Positions 57,601 to 64,000 of a stretch of 64,000 nucleotides of DNA are shown in pieces. The stretch spans positions 60,243,787 to 60,307,786 of the forward strand of contig OX421962.1 in NCBI GenBank assembly GCA_949128115.1. Reading direction: 5' to 3'. The notes under the pieces were generated by a model. The model was not told the origin of the DNA. It was given only the letters and a program-made list of their open reading frames with translations, and ran no database searches. A program made the position numbers and the translations under genes. The DNA comes from Anaspis maculata (Eukaryota; Arthropoda; Insecta; Coleoptera; Scraptiidae). Position 1 is the first letter of the stretch. The number at the start of each line of letters is the position of its first letter.

Positions 57601-60509
57601 GGGGGGATTTATCAGTGAGGTTTTTGTTTCGATGACTTTCTCGTTTCATCTCTGTTCCCGGGGCATCACCGCACGATAGTAGATGCCCCAGTACTAAGGG
57701 ACGCGTGAAAAAGTCCATCTGGCCCAGTACGGATTTGAACCCGGGATCTTCGCCTTTGAAAGCGAAGCCGAGCTCACCGTGCTACCGACTGGGTTCCAAA
57801 CTTCTTTGCAGTATCACAAAATGGAGGATCAAAAAGCGTACCGCTGAAACTATAGGGTGGTGCGCGAATAATGCAACTTTTAATTTGTTAGTAAGAGATA
57901 TTTTCTTTTGAAAAAGTGGTAATATTTTTTACTTAAATAAAGTAGGTACTAAAGTACATAGCCTCCGATTAGGCGTGGAACACTACATCCTGCCTCCATT
58001 CAGCTGGCAAACCCCCATTCTTTTTTTGAAATTTTCAATAACATTGCTCATTTGCTGTTCAATTCCGGCAATAACTCTACGAATTTCATTTTTCTCTCGT
58101 CAAGAGTTGCAGGTCGGTTGGCATAATAATATGATAAGGATTTAACGTGGCCCCACAACCAAAATCACATGGCGTGCAGTCGCATGGTCGGTTATGTCCC
58201 CTTTGACGGTTTCCAATTTTTCAAAATGTTGAAAATGTACGACCACTAAATGAATGGGTTTGCCAGAAGAATGGAGGCATTTGGTAGACGTGGTGTTTCA
58301 CACCTAATCGGAAACTACGTATACTTAAAGCAAAAAATATTGCCACTTTTCCAAAAGAAAATGTCTTTTATTAACAAATTGAAAGTTGCGTTATTCGCGC
58401 ACCACTCTTTACTAGCAACGGACACGGACATGATTTCTCATAATTTAGCATAAAGATTGGCAGTTTTTGTCATTTATTTTCGCTTGTTGAATCGGTGGTT
58501 GGAAACTTTCGAGTTTTGGATCGCCTGTAGCCATTGCAAGTAGATGGGATGGGGAAATCTACAGTCTACACACTTCTTCCTTTCAGAAAGTAGCCGCATT
58601 AGTGTCCGTAGCATCGGCCTTTAACTTTTCGCTGTAGTTCGTCCTTCAGTATTCACATGGTGCCTACCGATCACTGATCAGCACTGATCACTGCCTCCTC
58701 TCCTTCCCCGTGGTAAAATGAATAAGCTCGTTTCAGATTCAACTTCGATCTCCGATGTGAAATTACCTGACTTCCAAAAAGTAGATATCCCAGCTCAGCA
58801 AAGGCAAAAAATATGATGAAGAACATGATGGAAAATCCCAAAACATCATAAGCACACTGGAAGAAAAAATTCAAATAGTCCTGAGAAATGTAGATAATAA
58901 TTATACTAGGTATTCATACCCTTTTCAAAGTGTTATTCAGCTGTCCCATAGTTTTATTGAAATTCAAATACTTGAATATTTTCACATAAATGAAAAATAC
59001 TAAAGCGGCAGAAATACTGCTATAAATCACTTGCTCGGAGCCCAAATACTCCAAATTTCCATAACTTTCTGGATTGCTTTCTATCTCTGAAATGGCTGAG
59101 TGAACAGACAGCGCAACTAAGATGTAATAAACGAAGCTTGTTGCAGCTAGCTGCAATTGATAACGTTGTACACCAAAATTTCAGCAAAATGGCATCGAAA
59201 CACTCACAGCAATTATGAATAAATCAACGTAAGTCCAAAACTGCCTGAAGTATCTCCATTTGAAATACACAATTTCTCTTATTTCTTCTATGATGTAGAA
59301 TATCATAAAAGCGTACATGACTACTAGACAGCCAAACACGACATAGTCCCAAACGTAGACGAATTTTAACAAATGGACGGTGCGGAACGAAGAACTAGGA
59401 ATAATCCCTCCTGTTGGTGGGAACTCAAAAACCAGCCTACAAAATGGTTAGACTGGAGTTAGGCTGTAGTACGGGTACTAAGGGAAAGAGCTCTGCACTT
59501 GGTGATAAAGTTTTGAAACTTGGCATACACTCGGCATACTCATACACATCCCACATTGTAAAAATACCTAATTGTACCTCAAAAATCTTTTTGGTATCCG
59601 CTCTCTAAAATGGTCATTTTGCGAATTGTTTTGAGTCTACAAAATACGTCTTTAGCGGACTAGTCCTTCAAAGGTAACTAGGCAACACTTTAGAGGACTG
59701 AATTATTTGTTTATTGGAATACGCCATTCAACATCTTCATTCACAATATTCACACTTTTTTTTTCCATTCGATGAATATCTAAATCATATTCTCGGTCAT
59801 ATTGCGTGCAAGACTTTGCTGGAAGAAAATCTAGGAAAATCTATCTTTTTTTAATTTTTCACCCCGTATTCACTATCTGTCGAGTCTGCCCCACATCCAG
59901 GTAGGTATGTTAAGAATAATTCAAAGAATATGTGTGCCAAGTTTCAAAACCACTTCAAAACTTATGAATTTGTTCCTTAGTACCCGATTACTGGTTTCTT
60001 GGCCTGCAAACAACTTCACTACCAGTCGTCTTGTTGCCAGCATGTGAAGGTCAGCTAGCTCCGGAGTTCAATTAAAATGAAATAACTCAAAAATAGACTC
60101 ACTTGCAAACACAAAAGAGGTTCAAGTTGGCATTGTACACGGAAAAATCCACGAAAATTGCTCTAGTACCGCGGGTTATCCACAAATTCTCTTTCAAAGC
60201 CAGGATGACTTCCAAGCTTTCGTTCATGGTCGGCTTCAAATCTACGTAGAAGCCTGATCCGTCATATGAGGCAATCTTTCCCTGGTAACGCTTGCTTTGC
60301 GTCGTTTCTCGTGAGCTCCAAACCCAACTGCAAAAATTTGTTTGTTCACCGATTTAGCCGAAACAAGCGGCAAATTAAAAATACGCAGTTTCAGTTCCAA
60401 CTCCAAAAGGTTCTTCGTCGGAATTCTGGCGGCTGTAGGAGTCGTAACAGTTCAAAAACAATCTGCGGAAGTACTCGTGGATCACGCACGAATTCTTTGA
60501 GACTTTAAC
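50180..60509 (-). CDS. Pkd2: Polycystin-2 / PKD2L1-like TRPP cation channel (gene model, 5'-incomplete)
   Basis: Complement join of 50180-50282, 50338-50380, 50432-50547, 51689-51894, 51994-52146, 58767-58856, 58920-59150, 59208-59436, 60103-60327 and 60385-60509. All borders are GT-AG and phases match, giving 506 residues to the stop. Order: second half of the extracellular TOP/polycystin domain ([20 protein letters not shown]), S2-S5, pore helix and filter ([14 protein letters not shown]), S6 ([16 protein letters not shown]), degenerate EF-hand and a short coiled coil. Family members are Ca2+-permeable non-selective cation channels of cilia, ER and, in insects, sperm tails. FGSQVEGFSS and LGDFDYNAI resemble PKD2 and PKD2L1, and the two cannot be told apart here. 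S1 and the cytoplasmic N-terminus were not found and presumably lie past 64 kb. Confidence 0.93.
50338..50380 (-). CDS. Pkd2: Polycystin exon 9 of those seen (43 bp)
   Basis: Small exon (completed Gly, then [13 protein letters not shown]) linking the EF-hand-like region to the coiled coil. Acceptor TTTCATCAG, donor GC|GTAAGT. Phases 1 and 2 match both neighbours. Confidence 0.88.
50432..50547 (-). CDS. Pkd2: Polycystin exon 8 of those seen (EF-hand-like)
   Basis: It encodes [19 protein letters not shown] and [17 protein letters not shown]. The helix-loop-helix outline and the EIE.FF.RY stretch match the polycystin-2 EF-hand position. The loop lacks the regular acidic spacing, so Ca2+ binding may be weak or lost. 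Confidence 0.9.
50548..51688 (-). other. Intron, 1.14 kb, carrying a mariner-type relic
   Basis: Donor AA|GTTGAA (a weak consensus) and acceptor CTTCCAG. The transposase relic at 50895-51165 is on the same strand as the gene. Confidence 0.75.
50895..51165 (-). pseudogene. Decayed mariner-type transposase C-terminus
   Basis: The - strand conceptual translation, with one frame change and several stops, reads GRGPIEWP / [18 protein letters not shown], then [20 protein letters not shown] and GFENRR. The WP.RSPDLTP.DFFLWG block around the last catalytic acid is typical of insect mariner/Tc1-like transposases. The RIRAECRQI...R..FENR tail also fits. The frameshift and at least three stops show it is dead. 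No terminal repeats were located. Confidence 0.8.
51689..51894 (-). CDS. Pkd2: Polycystin exon 7 of those seen (end of S6, cytoplasmic helix)
   Basis: It starts [20 protein letters not shown], the signature at the end of S6, and continues as a charged helix ([30 protein letters not shown]). Donor AA|GTTGAA is atypical past GT, but it is the only one that keeps phase with the next exon. Confidence 0.92.
51994..52146 (-). CDS. Pkd2: Polycystin exon 6 of those seen (pore helix, filter, S6)
   Basis: [20 protein letters not shown] then [16 protein letters not shown] and [17 protein letters not shown] is the selectivity-filter motif of TRPP channels, so the pore is intact. Acceptor GCACACAG, donor CTG|GTGAGT, phase 0 at both ends. 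Confidence 0.95.
53235..53428. mobile_element. GC-rich MITE with CCGCTCTATGAAAATT-type ends
   Basis: CCGCTCTATGAAAATT faces AATTTCATAGAGCGG. GCAACGCAACCGCAAC and GATTGGCTCGCAAGG have inverse partners (GTTGCGGTTGCGTTGC, CCTTGCGAGCCAATC-like). Arms are about 80 bp. Non-coding: the overlapping frames on both strands follow from the palindrome. Confidence 0.85.
54194..54952. repeat. Inverted repeat, arms about 260 bp, with microsatellite centre
   Basis: TTTCTTTGCCTGGTCA, GATCATCGATAAATCCGCAT and AATAACTCACCATTATTTTC on the left have inverse partners on the right (54692-54952). The centre (54456-54691) contains an (ATC)n tract. It directly abuts the right arm of the 52566 inverted repeat. Confidence 0.85.
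54632..54673 (+). repeat. (ATC)14 microsatellite
   Basis: 14 uninterrupted ATC units in the loop region of the 54194 inverted repeat. Confidence 0.95.
55527..55652 (+). repeat. Dispersed repeat R, copy 1
   Basis: Contains the small hairpin GTAGCGAAAGTTGCCTAAAA / TTTTAGGCAACATTCGCTAC, then CTGCGGAATGTATTTCATAC and AAGAATAGCGGCC. Inverse copies lie at 57065-57225 (close) and 56413-56515 (diverged). It may be a short transposon end or MITE. Confidence 0.7.
55694..55950 (+). pseudogene. Truncated Harbinger-type transposase N-terminus
   Basis: The frame reads [15 protein letters not shown], then [40 protein letters not shown] and [15 protein letters not shown]. The basic-WV...R...GEFH.L...L..DEE.F..Y.RM order is that of the N-terminal region of PIF/Harbinger transposases. 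The downstream catalytic DDE part is missing, and the frame runs into unrelated TIR sequence. So it is a deletion derivative and probably not functional. Confidence 0.75.
56413..56515 (-). repeat. Dispersed repeat R, copy 3 (diverged)
   Basis: GGCCGCTATTCTTGAAAC and GCAATCCGCAGTACATCAAT match copy 2 (57065) with changes and small gaps. Confidence 0.6.
57065..57225 (-). repeat. Dispersed repeat R, copy 2
   Basis: Inverse of copy 1: GGCCGCTATTCTTGAATCGT, ACATTCCGCAGTACACTGAT and a hairpin around GTAGCGAATGTTGCC. Confidence 0.7.
57600..57797 (-). mobile_element. tRNA-derived SINE, copy 2
   Basis: Matches the 14755 copy on the other strand. The B box GGTTCAAATCC reads at 57741-57731 and the A-box-like TAGCACGGTGAGCTCGG at 57784-57768. 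The body includes CACGCGTCCCTTAGTACTGG and GGTGATGCCCCGGGAACAG. It lies just past the Harbinger nest. The tRNA head is well kept, so this is the better copy for typing the parental tRNA. Confidence 0.8.
58767..58856 (-). CDS. Pkd2: Polycystin exon 5 of those seen (S5)
   Basis: [20 protein letters not shown] then [10 protein letters not shown], a 30-residue exon that is the S5 helix plus the start of the pore loop. Acceptor TCTTCCAG, donor CAG|GTAATT, phase 0. It joins VEGFSS of the next exon to restore the family's FGTQV..F motif. Confidence 0.95.
58920..59150 (-). CDS. Pkd2: Polycystin exon 4 of those seen (S3-S4)
   Basis: [20 protein letters not shown] (S3), an extracellular linker, then [20 protein letters not shown] and QLNNTLKR (S4 and S4-S5 linker). 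[12 protein letters not shown] is nearly invariant in the family. Acceptor ATTGCAG, donor AGG|GTATGA. Confidence 0.95.
59208..59436 (-). CDS. Pkd2: Polycystin exon 3 of those seen (end of TOP domain, S2)
   Basis: [20 protein letters not shown] closes the TOP domain. [20 protein letters not shown] (S2), [18 protein letters not shown] and TYVDLFIIA follow. FPPTGG and YYIVEEI-like motifs identify the family. Acceptor TTTTGTAG, donor GCT|GTGAGT. Confidence 0.95.
60103..60327 (-). CDS. Pkd2: Polycystin exon 2 of those seen (TOP domain core)
   Basis: [38 protein letters not shown] and [20 protein letters not shown] then [19 protein letters not shown] is the hallmark of the polycystin extracellular domain. 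Acceptor TTTTTGCAG, donor AA|GTGAGT. Confidence 0.95.
60385..60509 (-). CDS. Pkd2: Polycystin exon 1 of those seen (TOP domain, first finger region)
   Basis: [20 protein letters not shown] then [20 protein letters not shown]. The two Cys (of NSC and NCYD) align with the conserved disulfide pair of the family. EEPFG...TETA|W continues across the intron in phase 2. Acceptor TGTTCTAG. The exon that should precede it, with the S1-proximal part, was not found. Confidence 0.9.
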
Positions 60510-60710
60510 CTAGAACAGCATCAAGTTGAAGAACGCTTAAAACATTATTGGATGAAGAACAATGGCACACTTAGAACGCTGAATGGGAGTGAAACTTCTT
60601 CAGAATGAGTATATGAATTGTAATTTTTCTCCTCAAATTCAATGATGTCTTGTGTGATAGAGGACACCACGAATCTGATGATTTCGAAAGAAGAAATGTA
60701 TAGCAGATAG

Positions 60711-60845
60711 CCCAGGCTTTTTAGTCGAAAAAACGGCAAAACATGAAACAAATTAAAACACGGTCAATCTCTTCAGTTTTGGGTTCACTAGACTTTGCTG
60801 TATAACATACAAAAAGTCCCCAACTTTCCCCCGTGTGCGTCATTG
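60711..60845 (-). repeat. Dispersed repeat S, copy 1
   Basis: AGCCCAGGCTTTTTAG, ATGAAACAAATTAAA and AAAGTCCCCAACTTTCCCCC match in inverse a copy at 63173-63300. Both keep an overlapping frame (THTGESWGLFV / THTEESWGLLV), hinting that the repeat derives from coding sequence. Confidence 0.75.
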
Positions 60846-61399
60846 TTTTTTTGACAGGCAAAGATGAAGACACCTCAAAATGCACTTCCCGATTAAAAAT
60901 GCTCCTAGTTCTCAACCACCCGATAAATTTCTCTTATCTTGGTCTTGAATGAAAGATAATGAATCAATGTGAATGATATGGGATAGCTTTTGTTCAAAAT
61001 TTGACACTAACAGTCTTAATTTCTTGATAATGACACTTTTTCGTGTTTTTTTTCTTATGCTCCAGTTAACATTTTACTTTTGCATCGACCACTCAATATC
61101 ACTTGGTATTATTACATGCAGTAGATTCCCTACAGTTTTAGCTTCAAAATGACGTATCTTTTAGCTCCATTGTGAATTGTCCAGCAATTCCAATAAGGAT
61201 TCTATGAAGTTACGTCAAACGCATTGTATGGGGAAAATCACTTCAACATTATTAACCTAGACTTTGATCTGTAATAATTGATTCTAAGTTCAATATGCAC
61301 AGCATCGTACTGTCTGAATCTGGTCTGGTAGTACTCGTATGAGTAGGTACTAGGTACAGTTTCTCAATTTTCCTCTTTGTGCATCATGTTTTTATAGTT

Positions 61400-61660
61400 T
61401 GTTCTTGTTGTTGCCGTCTGCAGTGTCCGGCAATATCTCAGCTACTAAACTTCGGATTGCGCTTGGGTTGTTGCTAGATGATAGCTTAGGTACTCTAGAT
61501 AGACAAACAACAAAGATATTTTATTTCATTATTCGTCCGTCCGTCCGTCTGTGTGTCTGTAATTTCACGCAATATCGCTGCTCCTAGACCTCGGATTAAC
61601 CTCTGGTTTTCGCTAGATAATAATAGCTAAGGTACACTCTAGGTGCAAACAAACAACACG
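61400..61660 (+). repeat. Imperfect tandem pair, unit about 130 bp
   Basis: GCAATATCTCAGCTACTAAA and GCTAGATGATAGCTTAGGTA recur as GCAATATCGCTGCTCCTAGA and GCTAGATAATAATAGCTAAG, with a CCGTCCGTCCGTCTGTGTGT tract between. It is related to a fragment near 22800. Confidence 0.65.
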
Positions 61661-61689
61661 GTGGGCTACGCGGGAGCACCCACGTGTAG

Positions 61690-61865
61690 TTGGTCCCCGT
61701 CAAGACGCATCTTCCTCCACCTCCGGAGACTCTTTTGAAGATAGTGTCTTGCAACTGCAAGAAGAACTGCGGTCCAAAATATAGATGCAGGCGATCTTCC
61801 TTGTCTTGTTCGCAGATGTGTTAGTAAGTTCTGTAGAGGCACAACATGTGAGAGTCTACCCCACC
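61690..61865 (+). pseudogene. Cys-rich tail relic of a transposon-type protein
   Basis: The + strand reads LVPVKTHLPPPPETLLKIVS, CNCKKNCGPKYRCRRSSLSC and SQMC, then, after a frame change, CVSKFCRGTTCES. The proline run followed by CxCKxxC...C.CR...L.CS..C is a known C-terminal signature of arthropod transposon-like proteins. Stops and the frame change show decay. Which superfamily it comes from I cannot say. Confidence 0.65.
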
Positions 61866-63172
61866 TTGTTGAGTATGACCCTAAGGACGATCTGTTATTT
61901 TTATAAACTTATGTATTTAGTCCCTTTAGGTGCTAGATAACTTAGCTATTATTTTAGATGGGTATAGGTACTATCGGTAGGTATTCGAGGTAACTATCGA
62001 TTTATTGTTTGGAAATCAACAGACGAGTTTCAACGGAACTGATATATTGCTATATTGGACAAAATAAGCTAAGAGTACGCATGGTAAGCTAGATGGGATT
62101 TTTCTTGACTACTGAACTTGAGCTTATAATAATAATAATTCGATATTTTTTGCAGAGCATGGCTATAAAAATCTTCCTGTGCTGTGCTAGACTTCCAATA
62201 CATCATTAATATGTAAATACAATGTTGAAGCTCTGTTTTGGAAAGATTGTGAGCATTTTTGATTTGAAAAAAATGATGATTTGCTCTTGAAAATTGTGGA
62301 TTTTTAATTTACGATATTTTCACGTTGAATACATCAATGTTCAAAATTTCGAATAGGATGGATAACTGCAACTATTTCACGCATTTACATCAGGCAATCG
62401 ACATATTTATCATTTCTTGAATACTATAACATCGAGTTGGTTTGATGTGCGGTGTAAGCCAGTTTGAAACTGAAAAATGTGACTATACCCGCGGGAAAGT
62501 TGCTGTTGTTATATTATTATTATTTTAATGCAGAGTGTTCTTTTTTCGAACGCTAGAGAATTGTTTTAGCTACAAGAAGAAACCTTGAAAGATGAAATCA
62601 AAGCCATATTACAGCTACAATACATTTTTTTCAACTGCGCGGAGATATTTTTGAGTGACATTTAGGACTTCGACATTTTTTTCAATAAATTATTTTTCTC
62701 ACCTTGTAACCACTTACGTCGCGTTTATGATATGACAGTCTTATGCAGAAAAGTCCATATAATTCACCCAATCTTAAATCCAAATGATTATTGCATCAAA
62801 CGCAAAAATAACCCAAATTGAAAAACCGGCTTTATTTTGGTCCTAAAATCACGTTTTTCTGCCAAAAATTGCTCAAAAGATTTTTTAAACAGAATTTAAA
62901 TGTCATAATCGGATTTGCAAGGTCAAATTTAGTGGGAAACGATACCCAACATGCCAGTATTGTCTCAATATTATTGAAAACCAAATTTCTTGCATAGGTC
63001 ACCAATTGCCCCCCTCCCGAGCTCCCCTCACGGAAACCATAGACATCTAGTTTGTCAATAAGTTTCACTTATAACCCACTGTATCCAAATATAATAAATT
63101 TGAAGCCAATGACTAGATTACTCTTGTCCTAGAATTTTTTTAATGAAAATTTTGACCCCCCCCCTCAAAAAT

Positions 63173-63300
63173 TATGACGCACACGGAGGAAAGTTGGGGA
63201 CTTTTAGTATGTTGTTTAGTAAGGTTAAGTGGGTACGATACCGTGAAGATTGCACGTGGATTAATTTGTTTCATGTTAAATGCTAAAAAGCCTGGGCTAA
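63173..63300 (+). repeat. Dispersed repeat S, copy 2
   Basis: ATGACGCACACGGAGGAAAG, TTTGTTTCATGTTAAA and AAAAAGCCTGGGCT match 60711-60845 in inverse orientation, so the two copies flank about 2.3 kb. Confidence 0.75.
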
Positions 63301-63914
63301 GACGGTGTTTTAGAATATTCTGTGAAAGCAAATTTGCGGACGGTCCATACGCTTTAAAAGAAAAAACTATTGAAGTTACGGGATGACGGAGCGAATTGTG
63401 ATTATGTGTGTGTATTAAATTGAAACGACATATTGGAAACAATAAACGCAAAGAAATGAAGAAGTGCAAAAAAAATGAAATTTTCGCATAAAAATATAAA
63501 ATAGCACACCAACGGGATTGGGAACAAACAGGAAATATTGGGTGGGGAGAAACTCAAAAATACGAGCGCAAGGCGTGAAAAGTGTGCAATTTACGCGTGA
63601 AAATCCATCTTTCCCACATGAGAACATCACAGAGCACATCTAGCGGTCTGTGGTAGCCGTCTCTAGTAGCGGGAATCGGCGCTCATTCGGTATACGCGCA
63701 ATATGTGATTTCTCTCATGGGAAAGGTGGATTCTTGAGTCCCGTTACTGACGTTACTGCATGCATGTAATCAAATCAGTGCGTTCTGCAACTCGCTCGGA
63801 GTATACACATGGAGTATCGAGCCGATCGAGGCAGATTTCCTGTAAAGTGACTATAGTTGTAAATTTGACCGGTCAAAATCTCGGCCTACTTGGAATAAGG
63901 GAATGAATAAAATA

Positions 63915-64000
63915 CAGGGTGTTACCGAAGTTAAGACATTTCTTCGAACATTTTGTTGCTTACATGTATAACAGATCAGGGAAAAATGGTAAAATTATTA
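63915..64000 (+). mobile_element. Left end of a CAGGGTGTTACC element, cut by the window edge
   Basis: TA|CAGGGTGTTACCGAAG has the terminus class of the foldbacks at 2160 and 33677. The rest lies outside. Confidence 0.45.

Larger units (their letters stand above)
52147..58766 (-). other. Intron, 6.6 kb, largely a transposon nest
   Basis: It lies between S5 and the pore helix. It contains a large inverted repeat, a GC-rich MITE, a palindrome with an (ATC)n centre, two Harbinger-type elements with a transposase relic, and a SINE. No further exon seen. Confidence 0.8.
60510..64000. other. 5' intron of the polycystin gene, with repeats
   Basis: No exon matching S1 or the start of the TOP domain was found on the - strand, so this is most likely the next intron. 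Contents are two inverse copies of a repeat, a tandem repeat, a Cys-rich relic and an element end. The 68-codon - strand frame at 60545-60751 has hydrophobic stretches but no TOP-domain match. Confidence 0.5.

Noticed and set aside
60545..60751. Possible extra polycystin exon with hydrophobic residues
   Set aside because: It does not match the TOP domain or S1, partly overlaps a dispersed repeat, and has no phase-compatible donor before the exon at 60509.

Overview
The window is a piece of a eukaryotic, almost certainly insect, nuclear genome. It is AT-rich, its genes are split by long introns, and it is crowded with short non-autonomous DNA transposons. The polycystin-type channel gene and the style of the transposon relics (mariner-type, PIF/Harbinger-type, tRNA-derived SINEs) fit an arthropod. 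A hemipteran such as a whitefly or psyllid is my guess, but the sequence here does not prove it.

Only two genes can be supported, and they converge tail to tail near 49-50 kb. On the + strand (28.7-48.8 kb) five phase-compatible exons encode at least 730 residues of a coiled-coil, serine-rich protein. It carries two SxIP motifs, which suggest binding to EB1-type microtubule plus-end proteins. Its 5' end is not secured, and its penultimate exon can either splice on or read through to its own stop. On the - strand (60.5-50.2 kb) ten exons encode 506 residues of a polycystin-2/PKD2L1-like TRPP cation channel. They run from the second half of the extracellular TOP (polycystin) domain through the membrane segments, pore, degenerate EF-hand and terminal coiled coil to the stop. 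Its N-terminal exons were not found and probably lie beyond 64 kb.

1-28.7 kb holds no convincing gene. It contains foldback transposons (2.2-3.6, 7.8-8.8 and 14.5-16.4 kb), a family of 124-bp hairpin elements (15.6, 18.5 and 21.1 kb, with a diverged relative at 4.0 kb) and a nested transposon cluster (24.0-26.0 kb). 28.7-48.8 kb is the coiled-coil gene, whose introns carry further foldback elements. 48.8-50.2 kb is the short AT-rich gap between the two 3' ends. 50.2-60.5 kb is the polycystin gene. Its 6.6-kb intron, between S5 and the pore helix, holds a nest of transposons including two 3-bp-TSD, Harbinger-like elements and a truncated transposase relic. 60.5-64 kb has no supported exon, but does have dispersed repeats, a Cys-rich transposon tail relic and the start of another CAGGGTG-ended element.

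The most unusual material is in the mobile DNA. Three hairpin elements have exactly the same length, and in two of them the two arms of the mid-stem differ in a coordinated, pairing-preserving way. Several 0.9-1.9 kb TA-flanked palindromes have no coding capacity. One Foldback-type element has short repeats in its arms and a 7-bp direct repeat at its ends.
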